64,000 nt of DNA from Fluviicoccus sp. (GCF_030646115.1 NZ_JAUSMX010000009.1:62001-126000); one strand, 5' to 3'. Counted from the stretch's first letter, positions 8,118-19,307 are shown. A program made the numbers and translations. The notes: generated by a model from the letters alone, not told the origin.

Positions 8118-11100
8118 ATGTGGCTGACCCGGCTGTGTATCCGCTATCCCGTTTTCGCCACCATGATGATGATGGCGTTCATGGTGCTGGGCCTTTTCGC
8201 CTGGCGGGAACTGAGCGTCGAGGAATACCCCAACGTTGAATTTCCCTATGCCGTGATCACCACCGACTATCCCGGCGCTTCACCCGCCGTGGTGGAAAGT
8301 GATGTAACGCGACGCATTGAAGATGCGATCAATACCGTGCCGGGTGTCAAACGTATCATCTCCACTTCGTTTGAAGGCCGTTCACGCATTGCCGTGGAAT
8401 TTGTGCTGGGTGTGCCGATTGAGGTGGCGGTACAGGATGTGCGCGACAAGATTGCCGCCGTCAAGGTGCGTTTCCGTCCGGAAGTGAAGGAGCCGCTGGT
8501 GGAGCGCTTCCGGCCGGACGAAGCTCCGGTGTTCTCGCTGGCTTTTGTCACGGACAGCCTTTCGGTCAAGGCCTTGAGCACCCATGTCACCCAGCAGGTG
8601 GTGCGCAAGCTGCAAAACATTCCCGGCGTCGGCCGGGTGGATGTGGTTGGCGCCATGCCGCGCGAGATCCAGGTTGAGCTGATGCCGGACCGCATGGAGG
8701 CGCTGGGGGTGGGCATTGACGAAGTCATGGCGGCCTTGCGCAGTGAAAACGCCCAAATGCCCGCCGGAACCGTGGAGGTCGGCTCCTCCGAAAAAATGGT
8801 GGAAATCAATGGCCGTATTGCTTCTCCCGAAGAATTTGCCGGCCTGATTGTCGCCCAGCGCGGACAGTCGGCGGTGACGCTGGGGCAGGTGGCGCGGATC
8901 ATTGACGGCGAGCAGGAGCTGCAATCGCTGGCCTTGCTCAACGGTCGCCGCGCCATCAGTGTTGATGTGGTGAAGATGTCCGGCGCCAATACCATCGCCC
9001 TGGTTGACGCCCTGCATCAGCAGGTGCCGGAAATCGAGGCTTCGCTGCCGTCCGGCTCCCGCGTGCTGGTGGTGGCCGACAGTTCCCGCTCCATTCGCGC
9101 TTCGCTGCATGACGTCAAGAAAACGCTGGTGGAAGGGGCGGTGCTGGCCATTGTCATCGTCTTCCTGTTCCTGGGATCGTGGCGCTCCACCATCATTACC
9201 GGCCTGACGCTGCCGATCTCGCTGCTGGGCTGTATTTTTTTCCTCTACGTGTTCGGTCTGTCGCTGAATTCGATGACGCTGATGGCCTTGTCGCTGTCGA
9301 TCGGCCTGCTGATTGATGATGCCATCGTGGTGCGGGAAAACATTGTGCGTCATGCCGCCATGGGCAAGTCGCACGGTCAGGCGGCGGTGGACGGCACCCG
9401 TGAAATCGGGCTGGCGGTGCTGGCGACGACGCTGACCATTGTCGCTGTATTCCTGCCGGTGGCGTTCATGGGCGGCATCATCGGCCGTTTCTTCTACCAG
9501 TTCGGCATCGCGGTGTCTTGTGCGGTGCTGTTGTCAATGCTGGTCAGCTTTACACTTGATCCGATGCTCTCCAGCCGCTGGCGTGACCCGGATGCCCACG
9601 GCATGCAGGGCGACTCCTGGATGGCGGTGAAACTGCGGGCTTTCCAGGCACAACTGGACCGGCTGGCTGAAAAGTATGCCCAGGTTATCCTGTGGGCGCT
9701 GAACAACCGTCGTTTCACCCTGGGGCTGGCAGTCGGTTCGCTGGCGGTGGCGATGCTGTTTGCGAAGTTTGTCGGCAAGGAATTCGTGCCTGAGCCGGAC
9801 CTGAGCGAAATCAGCATCAAGTTCTCGACGCCGGTCGGTTCAACGCTGGGCTACACCGAACAGAAGGCCGCGCAAGTCGGCCTGCTGGTGCGGCAGTTCC
9901 CCGGTGTGCTGGACACCTATGCCACGATCAATACCGGCCTCGATATCGGCAAGCACAAGGCGTCGGTGCGGGTGTTGCTGAAGCCCAAGGCCGAGCGCAC
10001 CCTGTCCCAGAAGCAACTGATCAACACCTTCCGCGAGCAGCTGAAGGCTGTGGCAGGCATCGAAGTCAACTCCGTGGCCCCGGCCAAGGAAACCATTGGC
10101 AGCCTGAAACCGATCCAGGTCTCATTGCAAGGCAACGACATGCAGGTGCTGCAGCGTCTGGCTCAGGAATTCCAGCATAAGCTGGGCGCCGTGCCGGGGT
10201 TGATTGATCTGGAGAGTTCGATGAAGGCGTCCCGGCCGACGCTGTCGCTGCAGGTGGACCGTGAACGGGCGGCTGATCTGGGGCTGTCCGTCGGCCGCAT
10301 CGGCGCTGCGCTGCGCCCGTTGATTGCCGGGGAAACCGTGACCACCTGGCAGGACGCCGACGGTGAGAACTACAACGTGCGGGTGCGCCTGCCCGGCAAC
10401 CTGCGCCAGAGCGCCGAGGATGTCACGCTGCTGCCGGTGGCGTCAGGCCGCATCAACCCGCTGACCGGCCAGCCGGAAATGATTACAGTGGGGCAGGTGG
10501 CCACCGTCAAGGAGAGCGTCAGTGCGGCGCAGATCAACCGCCGCAACCTGTTCCGGGAAGTGCTGTTTTCCGGCAATGTCACCGGTCGTCCGGCCGGGGA
10601 TGTGGGGGCGGACATTGAGAAGGTGGCCGCCGGTATCGCCATGCCCGCCGGTTACCGCATTGTCACCCAAGGCGCCAACAACGACATGAAGGAATCCGTC
10701 GGTTATGCCACGACCGCCCTGGTGCTGGGTGCGTTGTTCATCTACATGCTGCTGGGGGCGCAGTTCAACAGCTTCCTTCATCCCCTGACGATCATGACTG
10801 CCTTGCCGCTGTCGCTGATCGGTGTGTTCATGGCGTTGTTTGTCTGCCGCAGCTCACTGAACATGTTTTCCATCATCGGCATTGTCATGTTGATGGGGCT
10901 GGTTACCAAGAACGCCATTCTGCTGGTCGATTTCATCCAGGAGCTGGTCAAGAGCGGTTTACCGCGCGAGAAGGCGATTCTGCAGGCCGGACAAACTCGG
11001 CTGCGCCCGATCCTGATGACGACCGCCGCCATGATTGCCGGCATGATTCCGCTGGCGCTGGGTCTGGGGGAGGGCGCGGAACAACGCGCGCCGATGGCGC

Positions 11101-11264
11101 ATGCCCTGATTGGCGGCTTGCTGACGTCCACGGTGCTGACACTGATTGTGGTGCCGGTGATGTACACCTGCCTGGACGATCTGGTGCGGGCGGTTCCCCG
11201 GCTGGCCTTCATCCTGCGCAAGCCGGCGCGCGCGCTGCCCGGCTCCGGGAAAACCATTCCCTGA
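8118..11264 (+). CDS. RND-family efflux pump permease (HAE-1/AcrB-like)
   Basis: This 1048-residue proton-driven exporter of the inner membrane is the same size as AcrB. The start (MWLTRLCIRYPVFATMMMM) is the first transmembrane helix. The two large periplasmic loops are present, and the paired aspartates of TM4 are intact in GLLIDDAIVVREN. The second half repeats the fold (ALFIYMLLGAQFNSF, MGLVTKNAILLVDF). It is translationally linked to the adaptor. No outer-membrane channel gene lies in the cluster; the TolC-type gene at 15562-16878 is the nearest candidate. Because the pump sits inside a biosynthetic operon, it probably exports the operon's product or protects the cell from it. Confidence 0.94.
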   Translation: MWLTRLCIRYPVFATMMMMAFMVLGLFAWRELSVEEYPNVEFPYAVITTDYPGASPAVVESDVTRRIEDAINTVPGVKRIISTSFEGRSRIAVEFVLGVPIEVAVQDVRDKIAAVKVRFRPEVKEPLVERFRPDEAPVFSLAFVTDSLSVKALSTHVTQQVVRKLQNIPGVGRVDVVGAMPREIQVELMPDRMEALGVGIDEVMAALRSENAQMPAGTVEVGSSEKMVEINGRIASPEEFAGLIVAQRGQSAVTLGQVARIIDGEQELQSLALLNGRRAISVDVVKMSGANTIALVDALHQQVPEIEASLPSGSRVLVVADSSRSIRASLHDVKKTLVEGAVLAIVIVFLFLGSWRSTIITGLTLPISLLGCIFFLYVFGLSLNSMTLMALSLSIGLLIDDAIVVRENIVRHAAMGKSHGQAAVDGTREIGLAVLATTLTIVAVFLPVAFMGGIIGRFFYQFGIAVSCAVLLSMLVSFTLDPMLSSRWRDPDAHGMQGDSWMAVKLRAFQAQLDRLAEKYAQVILWALNNRRFTLGLAVGSLAVAMLFAKFVGKEFVPEPDLSEISIKFSTPVGSTLGYTEQKAAQVGLLVRQFPGVLDTYATINTGLDIGKHKASVRVLLKPKAERTLSQKQLINTFREQLKAVAGIEVNSVAPAKETIGSLKPIQVSLQGNDMQVLQRLAQEFQHKLGAVPGLIDLESSMKASRPTLSLQVDRERAADLGLSVGRIGAALRPLIAGETVTTWQDADGENYNVRVRLPGNLRQSAEDVTLLPVASGRINPLTGQPEMITVGQVATVKESVSAAQINRRNLFREVLFSGNVTGRPAGDVGADIEKVAAGIAMPAGYRIVTQGANNDMKESVGYATTALVLGALFIYMLLGAQFNSFLHPLTIMTALPLSLIGVFMALFVCRSSLNMFSIIGIVMLMGLVTKNAILLVDFIQELVKSGLPREKAILQAGQTRLRPILMTTAAMIAGMIPLALGLGEGAEQRAPMAHALIGGLLTSTVLTLIVVPVMYTCLDDLVRAVPRLAFILRKPARALPGSGKTIP

Positions 11265-11321
11265 TGCAGCCGTCCGCCCTGGTGGCGGACGGACCAACCC
11301 CGAACCGGAGGGACCAAGGCC

Positions 11322-12344
11322 ATGAATGCTCCCCTGCATACTTCGATTGCGGCCTCCACGTCCGCAACACCCTATATTATCCCGTTGGGGGAAATACACC
11401 CTCCCGGCACAGACTATGTGGGCATGTGGTACACCGCCCGCCGGGTTTACGGCGTGGACGACCGCATGCTGTATGGCACCTTTGAGAAAGGTGGCGCCCA
11501 ACCGCAGTGGTACAGTGCTTCGCACCGCTATTATGACGGCATCGCCGGTATTGCCATGACGGTGCAGACCAAGGGCGTACAGTTTCCGGACGGCTTGCCG
11601 AAGGGTCGCGACAAGGCGGCTCCGACCTTGGGTGAACTCTGGAAAGCGGCTCGCCTGCCCCTGAATGCACCCGCGCCGAAACTGAGCTGGCGGAATCTGG
11701 CGCCGGAGCTGGCTCGCGCTCCAGCCGCCTTGCCGGCCACGGTGTTGCTGGATATTCCTGAGTCGGATGCGGTGGAAATCTGCGCTAAAAGAGCCGGTGT
11801 CAGCAGCACGGTCTGGCTGCTGTGGACTGCCGACCGCGCCGTCCGCGAGCTGTTGTTCGCCCCGGATGCCGTGCTGCCGTGGATTTATCCGGTGAACCTG
11901 CGTGGCGTGGTGCAATGTGAGCGGGAGTCGATGAATCATTGCGGTGGTTTTGCCGTGACCATTTCCCACGGCATGAGCGCGGTGGATGTCCGGGAGCAGG
12001 TATCCGCGCGACTGGCGCGGCTGGAGCATTGGCGGCAATGGTTCCTGTTGTCCCTCGGTCGCTGGGTGGGGCAGCGCGGCATCAATCTGCTGTACCGCCT
12101 GACCCGGCCAAAGCCGGGCAAGTTTGCGGGTTCGTACTCCAATGTCGGGTCGTGGTCGGTGCCGGCGATTGACGGCCTGACCGGGTCGGCGCCAGGCAGT
12201 CCCGGCTATCCGGTATGCATAACGACTATGGTCTGTAACGGCCGGCGTGGCATAGCCATCCGCTTGCATCCGGTGGCGGACAAGGACGGTGCGGCGGCGG
12301 GCCGGGTGCTGGCACGGTGGCGGGAGGTCATGTTGGGCGGTTAA
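11322..12344 (+). CDS. Stand-alone HxxxDG acyltransferase (condensation/CAT-like fold)
   Basis: This 340-residue protein ends the cluster. It contains HRYYDG at residues 68-73, fitting the HxxxDG catalytic motif of the condensation-domain, chloramphenicol acetyltransferase and wax-ester synthase superfamily. Later blocks also fit that superfamily: IYPVNLRG, the SMNHCGGFAVTIS segment, and FAGSYSNVGSW followed by ITTMVCNGRRGIAIRLHP near the C-terminus. It is shorter than usual (about 420-480 residues), mainly before the motif. GGAGGGA precedes the ATG by eight bases, and 57 bases separate it from the pump gene. It may add an acyl group to, or release, the compound made by the GH3 and GNAT proteins. 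The exact family is uncertain. Confidence 0.78.
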   Translation: MNAPLHTSIAASTSATPYIIPLGEIHPPGTDYVGMWYTARRVYGVDDRMLYGTFEKGGAQPQWYSASHRYYDGIAGIAMTVQTKGVQFPDGLPKGRDKAAPTLGELWKAARLPLNAPAPKLSWRNLAPELARAPAALPATVLLDIPESDAVEICAKRAGVSSTVWLLWTADRAVRELLFAPDAVLPWIYPVNLRGVVQCERESMNHCGGFAVTISHGMSAVDVREQVSARLARLEHWRQWFLLSLGRWVGQRGINLLYRLTRPKPGKFAGSYSNVGSWSVPAIDGLTGSAPGSPGYPVCITTMVCNGRRGIAIRLHPVADKDGAAAGRVLARWREVMLGG

Positions 12345-12350
12345 CCGGCC

Positions 12351-12379
12351 TTGACAGCTCTCCGGAGGCGGTGGATATT
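12351..12379 (+). promoter_or_regulatory. Putative sigma-70 promoter for the pilin accessory gene
   Basis: A perfect TTGACA at 12351-12356 is followed, after exactly 17 bases, by GATATT at 12374-12379 (four of six consensus bases). Transcription would start near 12386, about 80 bases before the ATG at 12467. This would separate the pilin accessory gene from the GH3/RND cluster. Confidence 0.55.
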
Positions 12380-12466
12380 TATCACCCTGTTGATGGTCGC
12401 GCACGACAAGCGACGTCATTTTATGCCCATGGCTTCCGATAACCTGTCCAAGAGGAGACCTGTCGC

Positions 12467-13210
12467 ATGACCCGCTGGAAAGCCTCTTTTATTCACTTGC
12501 TGATCAGTTTCATGGTAGTGGGCTCCATTGCCGCCTACATCATTATTTTCTGGTATCCGCCGGCGTTGATGCGCATGGCAAAAGCTGACAAGCTGCTGAT
12601 GCTGGTTGGCGGTATCGATTTGATCATAGGTCCCATGCTGACTTTATTGGTGTTTCGGCAGGGAAAACCAACCTTGCGCATGGATCTGACGGTCATAGCG
12701 TTGTTGCAAGCCGGGTTTATGGCGTTTGGTCTGTACTCAGCCTTTGTGTCCAGGCCGGTGTTTATGGTGGCATCGCCGCGGATTTTTGATCTGGTCTTTG
12801 CCCCTGATATTGATCCGGAGTTATTGGCTAAGGGGAAGGAGCCGCAGTTCCGCACCTTGGGCGTTACCCGGCCGTTATTGGTCGGAGCCATGACTCCGAC
12901 CAATGCCGGAGAAAGTCGCGAACTCATGGACTCAATATCCAGCGGACGTGGTGATTTACAGTATATGCCCCAGTTTTATGTGGATTACCGGCAGGTTGCC
13001 CTGAAGTTATTGCAGCACGCCAGGCCGCTCAAGGCTGAAAATGGAGTGTCTGAGCAGTCGGCGGCCCTCCTGCAGGCAGCAGCGCGGAATTATGGCCGTC
13101 AGCCGGATGAACTGCGGTTCATGCCTTTGCGCAGCTCAAGGGGGTTCGCGGTCATGTTGCTGGATGGCAAGACCGGTGAGGTGGTGGGTCCGGCCGACGT
13201 CGATCCTTGA
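12467..13210 (+). CDS. tfpZ: TfpZ/TfpX-family type IV pilin accessory protein
   Basis: This 247-residue inner-membrane protein belongs to the TfpX/TfpZ/FimB group, which aids the assembly or surface display of particular type IV major pilins. It has three membrane helices (about residues 9-33, 41-62 and 75-95) with the characteristic FWYPP and LVGGIDLIIGPMLTLLVF segments. A soluble C-terminal domain of about 150 residues ends in GFAVMLLDGKTGEVVG. AGGAGA lies just ahead of the start. Such genes usually sit beside a pilin gene, but no pilin is present in this window, so this copy is an orphan. Confidence 0.85.
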   Translation: MTRWKASFIHLLISFMVVGSIAAYIIIFWYPPALMRMAKADKLLMLVGGIDLIIGPMLTLLVFRQGKPTLRMDLTVIALLQAGFMAFGLYSAFVSRPVFMVASPRIFDLVFAPDIDPELLAKGKEPQFRTLGVTRPLLVGAMTPTNAGESRELMDSISSGRGDLQYMPQFYVDYRQVALKLLQHARPLKAENGVSEQSAALLQAAARNYGRQPDELRFMPLRSSRGFAVMLLDGKTGEVVGPADVDP

Positions 13211-13437
13211 TTTCTCTCCTTCCTTGGTGGCCGAGTGTCGGGCCGCCCAGGCATGTCCTTTCCTGAATGGCTCCTTATGCGCGTTACCGTACAGACGGAG
13301 CCGGACGGTTTGTTGACAATTGAAAACGGATCCAGCTTTCCGCATAAGCGTTTCCTACTCTGTTTGTTCCAGTCGACACGTCATTGCCTTAAACGGTGTA
13401 CATATAAAACATGGTTGTACTTGCACCGGGGTCGGTC

Positions 13438-15501
13438 ATGTCCACCAAAAATACTTCGCCTGAAATTCCCGGTTCTGTGATAGCGCCCGGGGAGTCCCCG
13501 CATCAGGAGTCCCTGTTGAAAACAGGCGCATTGCAGAATGCCATTTTCTTCAGCGCCTATTTCTCCAGCATAGCTACTGATGAAAAAGGAGTAATCCAGA
13601 TTTTCAATGTCGGCGCTGAGCGTATGCTGGGTTATGCTGCGGCCGATGTTGTCAACCGGATTACGCCGGCTGATATCTCCGATCCGCAGGAAGTGATTTG
13701 CCGCGCCAGGGCGCTGAGCCTGGAGTTGGCCACACCCATAACGCCGGGGTTCGAGGCGCTGGTCTTCAAGGCATCGCGCGGGATTGAAGATATTTATGAG
13801 CTGACCTATATCCGAAAGGATGGCAGCCGTTTTCCTGCCATTGTCTCGGTCACGGCGCTGCGGGATGCGGACAATCTGATTATCGGCTATTTGTTGATCG
13901 GTACCGATAATACCTCACGCAAGCAGATTGAAGAGCAATTGCGCTGGACCGAGGAAAGCTTTCGATTAATGGTAGAAAGTGTCACCGATTACGCCATTGT
14001 CATGCTGAATCCCGAAGGATGCGTGGTGAGCTGGAACAGCGGTGCCCAGCGTATCAAGGGCTACCGCGCCGATGAAATTGTCGGCCGGCATTTCTCCCTG
14101 TTTTATACCGTTGACGATATCGGTAGCGGCAAGCCGGAAAAACTGCTGGCGGCTGTTGCTGCTAACGGGCGTTTTGAGGACGAAGGCTGGCGAACTCGTA
14201 AGGATGGCTCTATTTTCTGGGCTAATGTAGTTTTCACGGCAATTCGCGATCAAGGCGGCTATTTGCGCGGGTTCGCCAAGTTGACCCGTGATCTTACCGA
14301 GCGCCGTAAAGTCGAGGTGGAGCTGACCAACGCGACGGCGGTTGCCGAAAAAGCCAATCTGGCCAAATCCGACTTTTTATCCTGCATGAGCCATGAACTG
14401 CGCTCACCGCTGAACGCCATTCTCGGTTTTGCGCAGCTGATGGATTCCGATATACCTGCGCCAACGACCTCCCAAAAAGCCAGCATTGACCAAATTTTGC
14501 ATGCAGGATGGTATTTGCTGGAACTGATCAATGAAATCCTGGATTTAGCCGTGATCGAATCAGGAAAGCTGTCATTGTCAGAGGAGCCGGTGTTGTTGGC
14601 CGAGGTGATGCAGGAGTGCCGGGAGATGATGGAGCCGCTGGGGCAGCAGCGGGGAATTACGTTGTCATTTCCAGTCATGGATATGCCGGTCTTTGTCATC
14701 GCCGACCGCACCCGGTTGAAGCAAGTGCTGGTTAACCTGCTTTCCAACGCTATCAAATACAACACACCGCAAGGTTGTGTTGAGGTGAAATGCCGCGAGA
14801 GCATGCCGGGGCGCTTGCGGGTCAGCATTTGCGATACAGGCGAGGGACTTCCGCCTGAAAAACTGATGCTTCTCTTTCAGCCGTTTAACCGACTGGGCAA
14901 GGAGGGGGGGGCCGAGGAAGGTACCGGTATCGGTTTGGTGATGAGCAAACGATTGGTCGAGTTGATGGGCGGTGTCATTGGCGTTGATAGCCGTGTTGGC
15001 GTGGGCAGCGTGTTCTGGTTCGAATTGAACTTGACGGCGGCGCCAAACCTGTCTGCCGGCGGCAAACCAGCCTTGGCTGCTGAACGGATCATACCCGAAC
15101 ATGTATCTTCGCTGCGTACGGTGCTCTATGTTGAGGATAATCCAGCCAATCTGAAGCTGGTCGGGCAGCTGGTTGCGCGTCGCTCAGAGATGCGGCTGTT
15201 GACTGCCGTGGACGGCAATATCGGCATTGAGCTAGCGCGCAGTTATCTGCCGGAAGTGATTCTGATGGATATCAACCTGCCGGGCATCAGCGGATTGCAG
15301 GCCTTGAGGGTGTTGCGCGAAAACCCCGCCACGGCACATATTCCGGTGATCGCCATCAGCGCCAATGCCATGCCAAGTGACATCCGCAAGGGCTTGGAGG
15401 CCGGCTTCATCCGGTATCTGACCAAGCCGATCAAAGTCAATGAGTTCATGGAGGCGCTTGATATGACGCTGGAGATTGCGGCAAGGCGGAAGGCCCGTTA
15501 A
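13438..15501 (+). CDS. Hybrid sensor histidine kinase (PAS-PAS-HisKA-HATPase-REC)
   Basis: This 687-residue protein has no transmembrane helices, so it is predicted to be a cytoplasmic sensor kinase. It has two PAS domains (about residues 35-155 and 165-290) and a HisKA dimerisation domain with SHELRSPLNAILGF, where the phospho-accepting His is residue 319. The ATPase domain has VNLLSNAIKYN, DTGEGL and GTGIGL. The C-terminal receiver has phospho-accepting D611 in LMDINLPG and a conserved Lys in YLTKPI. An in-frame ATG at 13411 would add nine residues. The ATG at 13438 was preferred because GGGGT precedes it and a TATAAA box at 13403-13408 would start transcription very near 13411. No partner regulator is adjacent, so it is an orphan and probably signals through a phosphorelay. 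Confidence 0.92.
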   Translation: MSTKNTSPEIPGSVIAPGESPHQESLLKTGALQNAIFFSAYFSSIATDEKGVIQIFNVGAERMLGYAAADVVNRITPADISDPQEVICRARALSLELATPITPGFEALVFKASRGIEDIYELTYIRKDGSRFPAIVSVTALRDADNLIIGYLLIGTDNTSRKQIEEQLRWTEESFRLMVESVTDYAIVMLNPEGCVVSWNSGAQRIKGYRADEIVGRHFSLFYTVDDIGSGKPEKLLAAVAANGRFEDEGWRTRKDGSIFWANVVFTAIRDQGGYLRGFAKLTRDLTERRKVEVELTNATAVAEKANLAKSDFLSCMSHELRSPLNAILGFAQLMDSDIPAPTTSQKASIDQILHAGWYLLELINEILDLAVIESGKLSLSEEPVLLAEVMQECREMMEPLGQQRGITLSFPVMDMPVFVIADRTRLKQVLVNLLSNAIKYNTPQGCVEVKCRESMPGRLRVSICDTGEGLPPEKLMLLFQPFNRLGKEGGAEEGTGIGLVMSKRLVELMGGVIGVDSRVGVGSVFWFELNLTAAPNLSAGGKPALAAERIIPEHVSSLRTVLYVEDNPANLKLVGQLVARRSEMRLLTAVDGNIGIELARSYLPEVILMDINLPGISGLQALRVLRENPATAHIPVIAISANAMPSDIRKGLEAGFIRYLTKPIKVNEFMEALDMTLEIAARRKAR

Positions 15502-15561
15502 GGATCGTGAGGCCAGAGCCTCGGGTAAGCCGCCGATACCGGCCCGGATGCCCAGCCTGGC

Positions 15562-16878
15562 TTATTGCATCCAGCCGTTCAGTTCCTGAATATCCTTGAT
15601 GGCCAGTTGACCGCTGGCCGCCCGCAGTTTCAGTGTGTTGATCAAATAATCATACTTGGCGTTGGCGTGGTCACGGCGCGCGGCATACAGGTTACGCTCG
15701 GCCAGCAGCACATCCACAATGTTCCGCGTGCCTACGTCATAACCGGCCTTGGTCGCCGCCAGCGCCGCTTCATTGGACTTCACGGCCTGCAGGCGGGCGG
15801 AGGTGCGGTAGCTGTCGGCAGAGGCGTTCAGGTAGGCGGTGCGCGCCTGGGCAATCAACTGCCGCTCCACGGCGCTGACTTGTTCCCGGGCGGCATCGGA
15901 CTGGTAGGCGGCCTGCGAGATGGCGTTGTTGGTGCGGCCACCGGTATACAGGCTCCATTGCAGCTGCACTGCAATGCTGGTGGCGTCTCCGTTGCGTGAG
16001 GAGACAGAGGGGTTCGCGGTGTCGTTGTCGGTGTTGCTGTAACTGCCCACCAGATCCACCTGCGGCAGGTTGCCCGAACGCTGGGCGTACAGAGCGTTTT
16101 GTGCAACTTCCTGATTCATGCGCGCCGCTTCCATTTGCGGGTTGTGCGCCTTGGCCAGATCGGCCCAGTCGTCTGCGCTGGCGGGCATGGGGGCTGTCAC
16201 CTTGAAGTCCGGGCGCAGCGCGGCCAGCTGGCCGGGATCCTTGCCTATGATGGACACCAGGGTTTCGCGGGTCCCGGAAACTCCTACTTCGGCGCTGATG
16301 CGGTTGGCGATGGCCCCGTCCAACTGCGCCTGGGCTTCCAGTACATCAGTCTTGGCGATCAGACCCACTTCAAATCGCTTTTGCGCCTGTTCCAGCTGAC
16401 GCTTCAGTGCTGCCTCCTCGGCCTGCGTGGTGGACAGCGTTTCCTGGGCGCGCAAGACGTTGATATAGGTTTCACTGACCTTCAGCACCAGTTCCTGTTG
16501 CTTCTGGCGGTAGGTGGCTTCGGTCACTGTCGTGGATTTTTTGGCTCGCTGGTAGTCCCGCCACAGGTCGGCGCGGTACAGCGGTTGCTTGACCTGCAAA
16601 CCATACTGTGTTCCGGAATAGTTGACTTTGGTATTCCCTACAGTAGGGCTGTCCGGTGAAAAGCTGTTTTCCCCGTAAGAGGCGCTGAGGCCCAGCGTGG
16701 GTAACAGTGCGCCGTAATTTTGACCTTCCTTGATCATGTCGGCCTTGTAGACGCTGGTGGTGGCGGCCCAATCGGCATCGTTTTTCAGAGCCAGGTCATA
16801 GGCCTGGGCCAGATCGATGGCGTGGCACAGCGGAGTCAGGGCGGAAGAGATCAGGAAAGCAGAAAAAAGACGGCGCAT
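15562..16878 (-). CDS. tolC: TolC-family outer-membrane efflux channel
   Basis: This 438-residue protein forms the outer-membrane exit duct for tripartite pumps and type I secretion. The ATG at 16878 gives a clear signal peptide (MRRLFSAFLISSALTPLCHA). The in-frame ATG at 16941 would bury that signal behind 21 residues. The mature part shows the two repeats of the outer-membrane efflux protein domain: long coiled-coil helices rich in Ala, Gln and Glu, with NLPQVDLVGSYSN and LQWSLYTGGRTNNAISQA. It is divergent from thiC, a neighbourhood I associate with tolC in Pseudomonas. It is the nearest channel that could serve the RND pump at 8118-11264. Confidence 0.93.
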   Translation of the reverse strand: MRRLFSAFLISSALTPLCHAIDLAQAYDLALKNDADWAATTSVYKADMIKEGQNYGALLPTLGLSASYGENSFSPDSPTVGNTKVNYSGTQYGLQVKQPLYRADLWRDYQRAKKSTTVTEATYRQKQQELVLKVSETYINVLRAQETLSTTQAEEAALKRQLEQAQKRFEVGLIAKTDVLEAQAQLDGAIANRISAEVGVSGTRETLVSIIGKDPGQLAALRPDFKVTAPMPASADDWADLAKAHNPQMEAARMNQEVAQNALYAQRSGNLPQVDLVGSYSNTDNDTANPSVSSRNGDATSIAVQLQWSLYTGGRTNNAISQAAYQSDAAREQVSAVERQLIAQARTAYLNASADSYRTSARLQAVKSNEAALAATKAGYDVGTRNIVDVLLAERNLYAARRDHANAKYDYLINTLKLRAASGQLAIKDIQELNGWMQ

Positions 16879-16960
16879 AACAACATACCGCAGAGTATGG
16901 ACGATAGGGGGGAGAGTATGGTTTTGTCGGCCGGAATTCAAGCCGGGCCAGCCTGTTTTG

Positions 16961-16989
16961 TTGTTAAGCCGGGAGCAAAACCGTATAGT
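16961..16989 (+). promoter_or_regulatory. Putative sigma-70 promoter of thiC
   Basis: TTGTTA (16961-16966), a 17-base spacer and TATAGT (16984-16989, five of six consensus bases) place the transcription start near 16996. The untranslated leader before the ATG at 17034 would be only about 38 bases. No CTGAGA-type THI-box core was seen anywhere in 16879-17033, so a TPP riboswitch is not supported here. Confidence 0.5.
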
Positions 16990-17015
16990 CGCAGCCTCCG
17001 GCTCAACCCTCCTAG

Positions 17016-18914
<1,899 letters not shown>

Positions 18915-18923
18915 GGAAATCTC

Positions 18924-19307
18924 ATGAACAGCCGATTCTGGTTCGTGATGCTGCTGCTGGCGGGTGTCTATGTCTGGCAGAACGACGGCCTCATGCACCG
19001 GGTGTGGCGTGAGATCCGGTCGGTTGCCGGCGGACCCGAGTCGGGCCGCCAGGTTGCCAATCACCCCCAAGGCCAGCCCTCCGTTGTATTGCTGGCCACC
19101 AACTGGTGCGGCTATTGCAAGAAAATGCGCGCCTGGTTTGATCAGGAGGGTATCCGCTATACGGAATACAATGTTGAGCGGCCGGATGGTGAGATGCTGT
19201 ACAAGCGTTATCAGGGCAACGGCGTTCCCATTGTGATCGTGGGGGAAGAAGCGGTGATTCATGGCTATAACCCGGACGAGGTGGCGGATGCCTTGGGTGC
19301 ATACTGA
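18924..19307 (+). CDS. Membrane-anchored glutaredoxin-like protein
   Basis: This 127-residue protein has a single N-terminal hydrophobic segment (about residues 5-18) followed by a thioredoxin-fold domain with the redox motif CGYC in NWCGYCKKMRAWF. It also has the cis-proline stretch NGVPIVIVG. The predicted topology places the redox domain in the periplasm if the segment acts as a signal anchor. It starts nine bases after thiC and is probably co-transcribed, but no known step of thiamine synthesis needs it. Possible roles are thiol repair or disulfide exchange at the membrane. Confidence 0.88.
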   Translation: MNSRFWFVMLLLAGVYVWQNDGLMHRVWREIRSVAGGPESGRQVANHPQGQPSVVLLATNWCGYCKKMRAWFDQEGIRYTEYNVERPDGEMLYKRYQGNGVPIVIVGEEAVIHGYNPDEVADALGAY

